From Anthopleura xanthogrammica (taxonomy: Eukaryota; Cnidaria; Anthozoa; Actiniaria; Actiniidae): a stretch of DNA of 64,000 nucleotides. Positions 1-12,200 of this stretch are shown here, one piece after another (the first letter of the stretch is position 1; every line of letters begins with the position of its first letter). The stretch lies in the NCBI GenBank assembly GCA_964019055.1, contig OZ025206.1, forward strand, positions 24,454,578 to 24,518,577, in the 5' to 3' direction. The notes beneath the pieces were generated by a model. That model saw only the letters and a program-made list of their open reading frames with translations. It was not told the origin of the DNA and did not search any database. A program made the position numbers and the translations under genes.

Positions 1-169
1 CTCATTTCACACATATATATTTTATGGTGCAACCACAGGGTGCCCAAGCTGGTCTTCACCTCCCTATTTTAGTTAAAAAGACTCAGATTGAGCTTATATA
101 AAAAGTGGTTCTAGCAAAGAAAAGGACACTAAGAAAATAGTAACATAGGACTTCTTCAATATCCCTGTG

Positions 170-890
170 TTCAATCTTTCGGCATGTATTCTCACTCGAG
201 AATATCATCACGTGACCATGGCTACGAGGCTGAATTCTAACTAGTGTCCTTTACAGTTGAACTTTGCCCATAGTGACAACTCCCTATTATGGCGAAAATT
301 TGCCAATGTTTAATCTTTTGGCATGTATTATTACTCACAAAACCACACATCACATAACAATGGCTCGGAAACTTCAAACTAAAATAAACAAAATATACTC
401 CAAATCATTGAAGCCTACGTACATCGTATTAAAATGGTCAGGAAGTTTAAATCTTACTTGTCGCTAACTTGGTCTTGGTCCATAGTGCCAACGTAACTTC
501 CTATTATGGCGAAAGTTCATTCCCATGTTTAATCTTCCGGCATGTATTTCACTCGACAACTCCATCACGTGACAATAACTAGGAAGACTGAATCCTAATT
601 TATCGCTTACAGTTGACCTTGGTCCATAGTGGAAAACTTCCTGTTATAGCGAAACTTTATTTTTTGGCATGTATTTTACTTACCACAACGCATCACGTGA
701 CAATAGGACGGAAAATTCAACGTAGAAAAAAAAATCTTAAAATCAATGAAAACTACGTACGTACAACACGTACCGTATTAAAATGGCTAGGAAGTTTATA
801 TCTCACTTGATTGTCGCTACCTTGAACTTGGTCCACCATATATATATAGTGATCGACATAACTTCCTATTATGGCGAAAATTCTTGACTA
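170..890. repeat. Tandem higher-order repeat, about 350-base period
   Basis: GGCATGTATT recurs near 181, 320, 540 and 666, alternating spacings of about 139/220/126. TATTATGGCGAAA-like (near 288, 503, 868), ATCACGTGAC (near 208, 552, 693) and GTATTAAAATGG (near 427, 775) recur in the same order. Together they make two degenerate copies of a two-part unit of about 350 bases, plus a partial third. The ATCACGTGAC words contain the CACGTG E-box. No coding potential. Confidence 0.75.
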
Positions 891-3102
891 AAACACTGGC
901 TCATTGACGATATTGTCAACTATCTGTACCATTTAGGTAGATATATCTAGATATCACAATTTGGCCAACGTTATCAGACAGGCTAGCCAATCACGCTAAA
1001 GAGTTTACAGGCCCCTAGTGATACTCGTTAATTGGTGACCTTTTCTTTCGACTTCCCAGCGTGACACTGGCGTCCTTGTGAAGTATCTGTAATCATGAAC
1101 ATTGGTATACCTAGTTTGTAACAAATGAAAAGTTGATTATGACTGACACTGATTAAATCCAGAGGCACTATGTTTCATTTTATTGGGAAAAGATTTTTCC
1201 CGAATTCGCTTGATCAGTGACCACGAAACAATGGCTGCAAGTCGAAGATAGACTTGATGTGTTCATACACTTACTATATTTTATCAAGTGCCACCTCGAG
1301 TTGGAGTGTTTGTTTGGTGGTCACCGGCTCGAGTGAAGTCGGGAAAGTTCTGTACATGTACGTACTGTAGACGTTGTCTGGCTAGTGAATCCTTTGAGGA
1401 TGAATCGTACTTAAAACTATATTTCATCTGCAGAATTGGAACAGAAATCGGTTTGAGAAAAAGTTTTTCCTAAGAAATAAATGTTAAAGAAACTTTTTTG
1501 GGACTAAATTACGTCCCATGCACAATAATATTATTTCCATAGCGAATGAAACCGCCTCAGCACTTCAATAATGGTATTCAGGTCACTTCCTTGATCCTGA
1601 TATAAGCTGGATTATCTATCTTTCCATTATGAAAATGAAGTGATAAAATTGGTACTAAAACTTAAACATCCTACGTGATGTTATCAAATCGAAAAGATTC
1701 CCAGACATCATTAGAGTGATTAGTGCTGGAATGGACTGGAAGATATTTCACTGATTAATTCATTATAAGCTCATTGAAAAAGAATGAGAAATACCTAAAA
1801 TAAAAGATGAAAGAAGTAGAAAGATTATTGTTCATTATTCAGCCTTTTTTCCTGGAAATAATTCCGAAAAGAGGCTTAAAAAATCAAGATTTTGATTCGG
1901 TTGACAATAGTCACTTAATTATATTGCCGTTAGTCTAGCGAAATGAAAAGAGACAAATGAGGTAAAATTAGGGGGAAAATCAGCGAATAAATCCAAAGCT
2001 CCTAAGCTAGTAAGCTAGCAAATAATCTTCTAATATTTCAGCGTTTTCGAGTTTAATACCAATTTTCGTCAAACTCAGGCCGTGGGATTACCACCTACTG
2101 TAGTACTTTGTTTGCGAGAACTTTCTAGTCCATTAACACAAAACTAAAAAAATTACTATAACAAATCACAATCTCTTGATTTTAATACGGCGTTAATCAA
2201 TGGAAATTCCTCGTTAACTCTGTAGATAATAGTAACAAGTCTTAATAACTGAGTAATTACAGCACTAAGCACTAAAATGTTTATCTACTTTATTATTATT
2301 ATTATTACTTGATGAAAAAATCTCTTGTCTTATTTTCCTGGCTCATGAAAGTTTTTGAGATACTTTTTTCGAGGTACTCTTAAACTTATGATAGTTTTTT
2401 GTGAGACTTTTATGTTTTCTTTTAATTTGATTTTTTCTTACTCGGTAAATATCATGTTCAACAGAGCATAAATTACATCATCGCTGCCTAAGGCAGCATA
2501 ACAAAAATGGTCCCCACCGAGTAGCCTAACAAACATCTAAGGAATCCCAAACCGTTAAACACAATAAGCACCAGACTTCATAAAATTTCAATCAACTTTG
2601 GCCAAATAAGCGCTGTTCTTCCATACTGTCACATAGAGTTTAAATAGAGTAAAATTATTACTTTGTACAAATTAAGAAACCCTAATTGAAGCTCTTCTTC
2701 ACCACTAAATTAATAAGAAATTCTCGGCGTAAATTTATTCGCATCCGAAACATCACGCGAGCGGTTATTTTGGATCACAAAACTTTGTTGAATCGAAGTT
2801 CTGTTGAAGATAAGAAGTCAGGCAGACGATGCAGCAGAAGCTTTCCGTCGGGGATGTCAAGGAATGAAGGATGTTCACGAGATTAGCCTAAGACTATGGG
2901 TACTGGTGGTAGAAACATTCTGGGAGGTAGCTGAGCCACAATGAAGTCTGGCTACTCCAAAGTGCTGTGATTCCAAGTAAACCACAGTGGGGTATCGACT
3001 TTGAAGAATTTAAAAAGTCGATACGGTTTTCAAATTAGAAATCACTATTGCAATTTAAGGAAGAGTATTTTAGGCAACGGCTAACAGTCTGTCGGTCATA
3101 TC
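891..3102. other. Upstream region of the modular gene
   Basis: AT-rich sequence without recognised gene or repeat up to about 2450. 2690-2980 has higher GC and could contain a 5' untranslated segment or promoter. A hairpin with an 11-base stem (2992-3002 with 3014-3024, GTATCGACTTT) lies about 80 bases before the start codon. No clear TATA box is assigned. Confidence 0.4.
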
Positions 3103-3283
3103 ATGGCTTGTCCTAACTTTATTCCGACTGCTATTCTCGCTGGCTTTGTAGCTTTTGTAGCTTTTTGTACAGAGTTGAACGTTACAGTTACCGCTCAGTG
3201 TCAAAATTCAAAATGTGAAGGAAGGAATAATTCATCGAACATCACAGGCCCTCGATGGCCAGAAGAGGTGAAACGAGAAGAGG
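3103..3283 (+). CDS. Exon 1: signal peptide and short N-terminal linker
   Basis: ATG at 3103 opens a 60-residue segment, plus one base of a split codon. Residues about 8-22 are strongly hydrophobic (AILAGFVAFVAF), a typical secretory signal. A short linker follows with two cysteines and N-glycosylation sequons (NVT, NSS). The donor is G|GTATGT with GT at 3284-3285, leaving phase 1. Without splicing the frame stops within two codons. The start is the first ATG of this frame next to a good signal peptide; an upstream untranslated exon is possible. Confidence 0.85.
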
Positions 3284-5082
3284 GTATGTAAAATTTCTCC
3301 GAAAAAAAAAACATACACACTTGCGTTTCTGCTTTAGACGGCTAAATCAAAATGGCGAGGAAATACTGATCTTCTCTCGTTACCTCGTAACTGAAACTGA
3401 ATTATAATCTAACCATTTTTTGAAAGGATTTAAATTTTTTGTTTTTGAGCTTTCTGGTTTCAAGTTAAAACAGTTCTAACTTTAATGGCCAAGACGTTGT
3501 CAAAAAAGTCATGAAAAAGAGTTTAGAGTAGACAGTCTTATGGAGAGCCTTCACCATATTATTATATACATACTACAATCCACCTGCATGTATTGGAATT
3601 CGTATCCGTTTTATCGATTGAAGCATAACGTTAGGTTTTCAATATTTAAACGTGTTTTGGATTAAGAGAACGGTATGTACAGCTCCATACCTGTGGCATT
3701 GAAATTATTCATGTTTTTAATATCGGCATAATCCTGTTTATATATAGTCTTCACCACGAATTTTAAAAGCAGTCTCTAAATTTGTTTTCAGGTCTTGGAA
3801 TTTATGAGTCTGTTTAGTTCAATTTATACTATTTCATCCTTAAAAGTTTGCGATAAAAAGTCTAATAATTCTTATAATATTATTCAAGTTGAAAAACCTC
3901 GCTACTTCGACAACGATTTTCTGTACAAGTATTTTTTCCTTGTTTGAAGTTTATCGTAATAATTCTTGTTGCTTTAAAGCACTCCGTTATTACAGCTAAC
4001 GGCGAATTTCAAAAACAAGACTCTTAATGTTTAGGGAGTTAATTACATTCTTTCGTTCTTCGTATAATAACGATTTTCTCATTGTAATTCCTATCTCGTA
4101 AAGTAGTTATTTTCCAACCAATAGAAATGGCTTTTATTCTGATATTCTAATCTTAATGCGCTACACTGTGGGCAGTTATTTTAAGCCCAGAAACTCGACC
4201 AGCTTTCTTTTGCTTAACATCAGTAGTTTACAAATTTATAAAAATTATATAATCCATAGTATTCCTAGTCATTTATATCATTATTTTTAGCTTTGACATT
4301 CATTCCAAACGATGCGTAGTACAACTCGATCGATCAAAAAAAAAAATCGGCTTCACAAAAAAATGCAAAAAAAAAATTTTTCTCTAGGAAATAATCATTT
4401 TCAACTCTCAGTTTTCCCCTTATTTTCATTTATTTTTATTTTCTTGCTCTATTCGTTACTCGTCAATTCATATCTGTCAGTTTGGGGTCAGAAAATCTTG
4501 TCGTTCCTCAGTGTTGTATGTTTATGAATATTTTATGAATACAACTGTAGATTTGTAAACTTAGCTTTAAACCCAGGGCCGTAGCTACGATGAGGCAAGC
4601 GAGGCATTTGCCTCGGTAAAATTTCAGATATTATTATTATTTGTTTAGTTTTCTTTAATTCTTAAAGAATGAAAACAAATTCTCTTCTTTTTCTTTGCCA
4701 GAATGTGCAAAATTGACATAACTTTAATACAATGAATATGTCGCAAATGCCTCTCAAGACGCTGGAAATCCCATTTCCGAGTGTCTGAATTTCAAAAATT
4801 TTCGGGGAAGCATGCCCCCAACCCCCTAGTTGCTCCCACCTACAGCAGTCGATTGCCTCGGTAAACATTTCAGTCTGGCTACGGCCCTGAAACCTCACCG
4901 TACATCACCCTTGAACACCTGTGGCTATGACTAACTCCTAACCTTTTATGAAGTAACTGGCATGGTCACGTGACCCCCTTCTTTAAACCAATCATTGTCT
5001 TAGAACCACATCATCGGTTTTTACTGAAGATGCTCATGCTTTCCTCGACCATTTTAGTCACAATTTTGTCTTTTTTCATCAG
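3284..5082 (+). other. Intron 1 of the modular gene
   Basis: 1.8 kb, AT-rich, phase 1. It contains a 316-base element (4574-4889) with CAGGGCCGTAGC inverted ends; otherwise nothing recognised. Confidence 0.75.
4574..4889. mobile_element. MITE with CAGGGCCGTAGC ends
   Basis: CAGGGCCGTAGC at the left and GCTACGGCCCTG at the right are perfect 12-base inverted repeats. Subterminal GCCTCGGTAAA occurs near both ends (about 4610 and 4855) in direct orientation. The CAGGG start is hAT-like, but the family is not proven. Confidence 0.75.
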
Positions 5083-5346
5083 GTTCCCGGTACCCAAATG
5101 CAGCTCACTACTGGCCATTCAATGCGACATCGAGTTCCAAAACACTTCTTGATGTGCGTGGAAAGTGTAAGTCACTAACGTACAATGGAGTGCGCACCAC
5201 ATACGCGGAGCAACTCGGTCCTGTGCTCTCCCTGGACGGGATCGATGACTGGATAATCATTAGCGGTATTCGTAGCAAGTGTATTAATGATCCTACACTT
5301 TGTAGTAAAGGATTGACAGTTGCCTTTTGGCTTAAATATCATGCTG
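5083..5346 (+). CDS. Exon 2: first half of LamG/concanavalin-like domain
   Basis: The acceptor is TTTTTTCATCAG at 5071-5082, and the phase-1 base from exon 1 completes a Gly codon. The exon reads residues 61-148, including AHYWPF and LSLDGIDDWIII, which match the opening strands of LamG/pentraxin-like jelly-roll domains. GLTVAFWLKYHAG then leads to the donor G|GTAAGT with GT at 5347. Two cysteines (C-x6-C) may form a small disulphide loop. The frame continues cleanly into exon 3. Confidence 0.86.
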
Positions 5347-5553
5347 GTAAGTGGAATAAAGAATGCTCTTGTTAACCTCATTCCATGCACCCGGCCTTAG
5401 CTGGCTTGTATAGCTTAGCCACCCACGGTTATTCCAGTTAACTGTATTCGGTCACCGAAAACTTTTTTGTGGCCGTTGTGGAGAGGTTTCAGTTACAGTA
5501 TATGTATGAAGTCATTGAAAACCGGAACAAAATTTTCTGGCCCTTGGGCAAAG

Positions 5554-5794
5554 GGTGGCCGTTGTGGAGAGGTGGCCGTTGTGGAGAGGTGGCCGTTGTG
5601 GGGAGGTGGCCGTTGTGTGGAGGTGGCCGTTGTGGGGAGGTGGCCGTTGTGGGGAGGTGGCCGTTGTGGGGAGGTGGCCGTTGTGGGGAGGTGGCCGTTG
5701 TGGGGAGGTGGCCGTTGTGGGGAGGTGGCCGTTGTGGGGAGGTGGCCGTTGTGGAGAGGTGGCCGTTGTGGGGAGGTGGCCGTTGTGGGGAGGT
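5554..5794. repeat. 17-bp minisatellite (about 14 units)
   Basis: Repeats of GGTGGCCGTTGTGGGGA, with variants having GAGAG or TGTGG, lie in intron 2 of the modular gene. Because the unit has no stop codon in several frames it creates long spurious ORFs on both strands. A lone unit copy occurs at 5471-5487, 80 bases upstream. Confidence 0.95.
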
Positions 5795-6227
5795 GTTCGA
5801 CTGTATTCGATTTCATTTCCTTTCTTCGTTAATTTTACCTCATTTCCACTCTTAGCACATGAGCCAACTGGACGTCGTTCCATGAATTTGAATTTGAAAG
5901 TGTCGATTTTTATAAACACTAATTGCAAGAACGTTGTCATAAAAAAAATTAAAATAGGAATTAAATTATGAGCTATGTAAACTTCATTCGTGTGGCTCAT
6001 CATTCTTCTTCGAATACTCAGCCGTAAAATAGAAGCTCCCCTGAGAAATCTGCAATGTAAGGTTGTACAAGATTAACATTTTAAACAAGTATTTTTCATG
6101 TTTATTCGAATCAAGATAATTAATTCCTATTTTTTTCTTTGTAATTTGCTTTTTTTATGACAACCTTGCAATTAGGTGTATGTTTTATGAGAGTAACCCA
6201 TTTTAGGTCTTCTACTAAGGGTTCGTC

Positions 6228-6487
6228 CAGCTGACCTGAAATAGTGACGTAGAGATGACGTCACTGCAAAAGTAAGGTGTCATGAAGCCTGCGAAAATTG
6301 AAATTGAAAAATCTAAATTTTTAGGAGAAGTTTTTGATATTTTGCATACATTTACATTTACAATATTCCTTATTGAGTGGGAAAATGAAATAAAGACGGA
6401 AATAACCGTTTCCCGAGTCGCCGAGCTACCAAGGTTTTGCATTTTTTCTCGATTCTGATTGGCTAATATTATTCTCAGATCAGCTGG
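6228..6487. mobile_element. Family C MITE, copy 1
   Basis: About 260 bases; related copies at 28328-28583 (inverted) and 47180-47452. The ends are related inverted repeats: AGCTGACCTGAAATAGTGAC at the left, and at the right the reverse complement of CCAGCTGATCTGAGAA. It holds an exact CRE-type TGACGTCA at 6256-6263. Located in intron 2, just before exon 3. Confidence 0.82.
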
Positions 6488-6587
6488 TTATGGTGCTTTC
6501 GTAGCCGTTTTCATCATACTTCGTAAAAGAAAAAAGACGATTGAGTGAAACTGATTCTAATCAAATGTAATCTTCTATGTTTTGCAG

Positions 6588-7079
6588 GCGAGTTTATTTT
6601 GTCTGGCGGACGGTACACCGATCACCAGACTGGGCCAGGATTTCGTTTCATTTGCTTAAACTGCGCAAGCGCAAGCGCCACTGACAGCACCAGTCAACAG
6701 ACAACGAAACGTTTCATTCTCGACCTCTCAACACAAACCCAAGAATGGAAGATTACGTTAGACTTTCTTCCAAAATCCTGGTTTCATTTTGCCTTCACTT
6801 GGCACATCGACCACGGCCTTAAAGTTTACAAGAACGGGAAAATAGTTGTCAAGGATACCACTGCAAGAATGGTCAAGTTTCCCGCCTTAAGTCGTACTTA
6901 CGAAACTATTACTCTTGGCCGTCCGAATAGCATTTCTAAGCTGCACAAGTATGGGAAATTTGATATCGGACATTTGGTGATCTGGCGGTATGAGCTCTCG
7001 GCGTATGAAGTAGAGGTAGCTTTCCTTACCGTGCTGGCCAAGACTACTAAGTCACTGATTTGCTGTCATTTCAAGAAAG
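6588..7079 (+). CDS. Exon 3: second half of LamG/concanavalin-like domain
   Basis: The acceptor is CTATGTTTTGCAG ending at 6587. The exon reads residues 149-312. GEFILSGGRYTD, then WFHFAFTWHIDHGLKVYKNG and ITLGRPN, followed by GHLVIWRYELSAYEVE, are hallmark strands of LamG domains (W-x-H-x-A-x-T-W...G..Y.NG). A final CC pair precedes the donor AAG|G|GTAAAA with GT at 7080. At 492 bases it completes a domain of roughly 235 residues together with exon 2. A MITE (6228-6487) ends 100 bases upstream of the acceptor. Confidence 0.88.
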
Positions 7080-7949
7080 GTAAAAACTCTTCAGTAATTT
7101 CATTGGTCATTAGTAATTTTTCCTTGGATTTGCAATGTCGTCCCAGAAATTCTACATCAAAGCCACAGCTAGCTAGAAGACATTTACAAGTGTATACACC
7201 TATTTCAAAAAGCTATAATAATGAAAATTTTTGATTTTTCCGCGTGGTTTAGATATACCAATAAATCCTTTTGATCTTAGTATCGTTTTTGGCTCCGATG
7301 AGTGTTTTTTTGAACTAGTCAGGTGTATTTTGCAATTTTAGTCAAATTTCAGTTCAAGCTCCAGAAAGCTCCATTTTCTGTTCTACTGAACTGTTGAGAT
7401 GCGCTCGACTTCAGAGCTTTCTTTTCAACCTTCTGCTCTAAAGTTTGCATTGGAGTGAGCGTAAGCTACGGACACACGATGCAAAATTGCACGCAATATT
7501 GCAGGCAATCGATGTTGCGAGCCATAGTACGTAATTTGTTTCACGCAATGTTGGCAAAGTAGAAAACGACCCTATTTCGGCAACATCGCCTGAAATACTG
7601 TGCGCAATGTTTCACCGTTTGTGCGCACCTTCAGCGCATGAAGCCTTCACGGACAGGCATGCTTAGTAGGTTTGCTAGGTGCGTACGCTATTTGTTTGGG
7701 CGCACTAAAATGCTGCGCGAGGCCTGTTCAGTCAGTACACACACACCCTTAATTCGACTGAAAACTAGGAGACAGAACTTTCGGGAGATCCGGCAAGGAT
7801 GATCAGTCCATGTAGAGGTTATTTCAAGGTTCTATAAGGAGGTTTGGTGGGAAATGCTGCTGCTTCGAAGATTGGATTTGCCAAGGCATTCAGTTGTTGT
7901 GATAAGGGTTATTCGTTCATATTGTAATGAGTCTACATGTTGTTTTCAG

Positions 7950-8057
7950 GTGATCCATGTTTGCTGAATCCCTGTTCAAGTGGAGTTTCTTGCAGGAATA
8001 TTGACGAGAAATATTCCTGTATTTGCCCTGATATAACTGAACAGCCATGTACTGACA
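7950..8057 (+). CDS. Exon 4: EGF-like domain
   Basis: The acceptor TGTTTTCAG ends at 7949, and the exon is 108 bases, phase 1 at both ends. It has six cysteines spaced C-x4-C-x5-C-x8-C-x-C-x8-C, with the classic NPCSSGVSC and YSCICP pieces. That is a complete EGF module on a single symmetric exon, as usual for this domain. The glycine usually found between the last two cysteines is absent. No calcium-binding DxDE start is seen. Donor A|GTAAGT with GT at 8058. The exon is too short to show as a long reading frame, but the frame and motif are clear. Confidence 0.87.
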
Positions 8058-8231
8058 GTAAGTATCTACGTTAAATTCTTTAACAAATGGGTTAAAATTA
8101 GAAACAAGATAGGAAAACAACGGGTGGGTTTAAAGATGAGGCTTAGTTTGAAATTATTTTTTTTTACTTATTCATTTTGATTTTTGAGTCATTAGAAGTT
8201 ATGGTCAAAACAACACATGCAGTGACCATTC

Positions 8232-8437
8232 AATAGACCCTTTTGGCAGCTTGGACGTAATGTTTTCCCACTTCAGACAACGTGTCATTCTCTTGAGTAC
8301 TAAGATTCTTTGTTTGAGTTGTATCCATATTCATGTGTCTTCTCATGTGCAACCGTGAAACAAAGAAATGATACTCTAGGGAATGACACGTGACCTGAAA
8401 TGGGAAGACATATTACGCCCAGGGTGAATAGGTCTAT
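8232..8437. mobile_element. Family B palindromic MITE, copy 1 (intron 4)
   Basis: AATAGACCC...GGACGTAATGTTTTCCCA...CAGACAACGTGTCATTCTCT is mirrored by GGGAATGACACGTGACCTGA...AATAGGTCTAT. Lies in the intron just before the ShKT exon. Confidence 0.82.
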
Positions 8438-8524
8438 CAAGCTTGCTCAACCACCAAAATTTTGCAGTTTGCGCGGAATCGTATGCATTTTCTCTTAACC
8501 ATTTTTCGAAATGTTATTTGACAG

Positions 8525-8650
8525 CCTCTCGCATTTATCCTTGTGTTGATCGGTCTGATGACTGCGCAATGTTTGCATCGCAAACCGGCTACTGTCAGTA
8601 CCACAAGAGATACATGATGTCCATGTGTGCCAAGTCTTGCAACTTTTGTA
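8525..8650 (+). CDS. Exon 5: ShKT (SXC) domain
   Basis: The acceptor TTATTTGACAG ends at 8524; 126 bases, phase 1 at both ends. It has six cysteines in the ShKT order: PCVD, DDC, GYC, MSMC, KSC and NFC, with the aromatic/Gly position before the third Cys and the closing C-x3-C-x2-C. ShKT domains occur in cnidarian ion-channel-binding peptides, but also widely as modules in metalloproteases and matrix proteins. Here the module sits inside a multidomain membrane protein, so a structural or binding role is likelier than a free peptide. Donor GTAAGT at 8651. Confidence 0.88.
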
Positions 8651-9141
8651 GTAAGTACAGCAACATTTTGCTTTGAATAAGATTTTTGATTAAAATGGGC
8701 TAGAATGACTCTGGGGTATAATGACGTCACTTCAAAACAACCGTCAGATTTATTCTTGTGGAGAGTAGATTTTTTATGGCGATGAGTCGGGCCGGCACGC
8801 GGTAACGTCCCGGTAAAACCACTCAAAGTGCGCAAAATCACTGTTCATCCAATCAAACTGCTCGGTCTGAGCACCGTCAAAGTGACATCACCGCCACGGT
8901 CATGGCACGTCTGTACCGTTAATGTTTCGTAGTTATACAAAAACTGCCCTATTTCTAAAGAGATTTACCACCTCTTAAATAAAACTGAGTAATTGACCTT
9001 TTTCTAAATCGTTGGAATGGCCACAAGATATTGGAGAACTAGAGCAAAGTAAATGCATGAATCTATGTATTCCAATCTTGACTTGATACCATGGTTTCCT
9101 CAAATTTTGAATTGCCACAGGATCTTTTTATTTCGACACTT

Positions 9142-9277
9142 TAAGGTGCAGACACACTATGCGATTTTTCATGCGAAATTGCACCGTGTGACCACTCATG
9201 CGAAGTTACTCGCGACGCTGTTCACACTGTGAGATTCGTCGCGGTCGCGCGCGACATTGCTTGGTGTCCGCACCTTA
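9142..9277. mobile_element. 136-base MITE, TAAGGTGCRGACAC ends
   Basis: TAAGGTGCAGACAC at the left and GTGTCCGCACCTTA at the right are inverted with one mismatch. The interior is CG-rich (GTCGCGGTCGCGCGCGAC). Somewhat similar words occur at 7460-7640 in intron 3. Confidence 0.78.
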
Positions 9278-12200
9278 CAGTGCAAGAATACGGCGGTAGT
9301 TTGTTTAAGTGTGGCGTCATAATACCACCGAGTCTCCCTGGAAATTCTGTACCAGTTCTATTTGTTCTGAGGAGATGACCAACTTATGTTAATATACTAA
9401 TGTTTTAGATATTAATATGTTAATATAAAAGTAGTAAATGCATGAATGTAGATGGTAAAATAACCTCAGCACATGTAAACCAGTCCATGCACCATAAATC
9501 GTAATTACCGAGCTTTGCTTTGCTTCGTGCAATGCTAGATTGAAAGCGTGCACGTGTATTTATAAAGCGTGTATTCTTAAAGTTGTTAACATGCAAAACA
9601 ACTGAAATGATCTGCTACATTAAGCTGGCGCTATTTGGTTACTGCGCATGCGCAACATGATGTACCTCGCTGACCCAGAAATACTAAAAGTTATTTTAAC
9701 AATTTTAAGTCACGCAAATTGATTTCAATCCCGGAAGCTCAGAAAAAGATGCTCGTTAGTCTCTTTTATGTTCAATTTTTTTTAAATTCTTTTCATTATA
9801 TTTTATTTTGCATTTCCCCCTTGATGTTTCGACTGTCCATATCTTTCCCTTCCTCTGCATCTAGTCTTCCTTTCAACTTGACACGATCTCGTCTTCTCTT
9901 ATTTTTGTCCCTTCTTTTTCTTCTCTCTTATCAATCTACGACACGCTGCAGTTTGCAGCTTTGATGCAGCTTTGATTCAGCTTTGAGCCTCAGAACTCCT
10001 ATATTCTATAATGATAAGCAGCCAACCTTAAAACTACGGGGTACTGGAATCGCATAAATAAAAAGCTCAGTGCATGTAGCATCATTATACATAGTGCATG
10101 ACTGAAGAGTGTTGACAATGTCGTCACAAAAACACAAGGCTGTCTACCCCTTGTTTAGCCTGTCGCATGCTTCTTGAACTGAGTACTTCCTATCAGTAAG
10201 GCTTTGGAATCTTTATGATTCCTTAATCAATATATGAAGATTATTCCACTCTGTGAACAGACTGATATGGTTTGCCCACGCCTTATCTTGTTATTGGTTG
10301 AATCACTATACTCACTGCGCCTGCGCGCTTGCCCGCCACTAGCATACCATATCATCATTGATTGACATCATCATACTAATCGTACTTGCATTCATTACCA
10401 TTATCACATGACTCTTACTTTAATCCATCATTGTAATACATTACCTTTCAAAGCGGCCTGATTGGTTCTGCTGTGGTGACGCGGATTCTGGGCCTGTTAG
10501 GCGAGCCTGCTGTTCAGTTCTTCAGCGGTGTGTCTCAGGTCCCAATCCACCACCTCAGAGCGCCTACAGGCAGGCTGCGATAACCAGTTAACATCATCTT
10601 ATCCTCGTCATAATCTAGAGTAACAAGAATTAATGCTCCTCAGAATAATTGATTAAATTCTGAATAATTTTTCATTTTTCTACTCCTTATCTCGAAGTGT
10701 ACAATTTTACCGTTTTCATCTCGGCTTTAGTATTTTAGTGGTTTAACGTTTTAAAAATTATTAACTTCTTTTCTCCTTGGATATATATCAAAAGTGTTGT
10801 GTGTGTTTTTTTTGTTGTGTTCAGCACCAGAAATGATAAGTTTGATGTGACAGCATGTATGACGTAATTTTCCTCACCCTATGACGTAACATTATGTTTG
10901 CATGCGATGACACACCTCCCTCCAACTCACCCCCCTCCCCTCCCCTCCTCGACCGTGAAAAACTGATCTAACCCAGGATAGACAACGAAGCTGCACTTGG
11001 TCAGTTTATGACGGCAACAGAAAGAGCAACAACATCACAAATGGAGAGTTGGAAGACTAGAACCTCGCACCCTTGAAGACTGCACTGAACACAATGAATT
11101 CGAAGCAAGGGCACAAACATCAACTGAAGCCAAGAATGGACAGTCCTCACGTGACACAGTATGTAAAACAACAATCACATGAGCACCACATGGCTATCAC
11201 GTGCATGTAACTATGACTACGCATGATTGCACCCGTTGTCAAGTTTCAAGCTCCAACTCCTAGACCTCTGTAAATACAATTTCACGATTTTTGACATTTT
11301 ATGATCAACTTAATGAGATTTTGAGTTTTAACTTTTGAACTAGACGTAGAAACTTTGACTAGAAAAAAGAAAAACCACAAAAGACTACTATATGTTGTTT
11401 ATAAGTTTATCTATTTGAAATATCAAATTCAGCCGTTTAGTTAATTGTTTTTTTCCCGCATAATTCATTTTTATGTTTCATAAAACTCGTTTAACTACCA
11501 GTTTAATCAGTTGCTAGCTTGAACTGAATTTTTTCATTCAAAATTAATAACATCCGGACTGACAAATCGAAGTAAAGTGAAGAGTTTTTGAAAGACAAAA
11601 ACATCAACATCTTTTCAACAGCAAAAATAACTCAACCTAGCTCGACACAAATATTTCCTAAGAAAACCGACTTTTTAAATTAGAATTATCTATTTTTACC
11701 ACCCGCTTAACAATAGGAAATTATAAAATCCTTTTATATATTATGATGGATAAGTATATTAAATTCAATTTTTCAGATCTAGATCTTAGCTCCTTAAGGC
11801 AGTGAACTAGTCTACTCGCGCGGTTAGTCCGATATTTGTTTTGTACTCTAGACAAATCGACTACACATGTCTTAATGAAGTTTCTTTATGTCAGTTAGAA
11901 AACCATTAAATGAATAAATATGTCAAATTTTAGCTACAAATCCGTCGTATAAACCCAGAGTGAATACCAATATTATCTAGAGTCGTCCAGAAAGGTGTCT
12001 GTGAAAAAGAGAGTTAAGATAATTTTGATGAAAGATTGTGGTAATATCTTGAAGTATTACGAAAGATAAACATGCTGTGTTTGTTGAAGAAATTTCTAAT
12101 CTTAAAACACTGGATTCAAGAACCTTAGGAACAAAAGAAGCTCTTTTCGACTTTGCTCCTTATATTTTCTCTCTTCCTTAATCCATTAAAACTCAACATT

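Noticed and set aside
5467..6003. Several long frames on both strands (Trp/Gly/Arg-rich, or Pro/His/Thr-rich)
   Set aside because: They are translations of the 17-bp minisatellite, whose unit lacks stops; no start context, conservation or splice logic.
8437..8841. 134-codon minus-strand frame over exon 5
   Set aside because: Antisense shadow of the ShKT exon and its flanks; no motif or signal.
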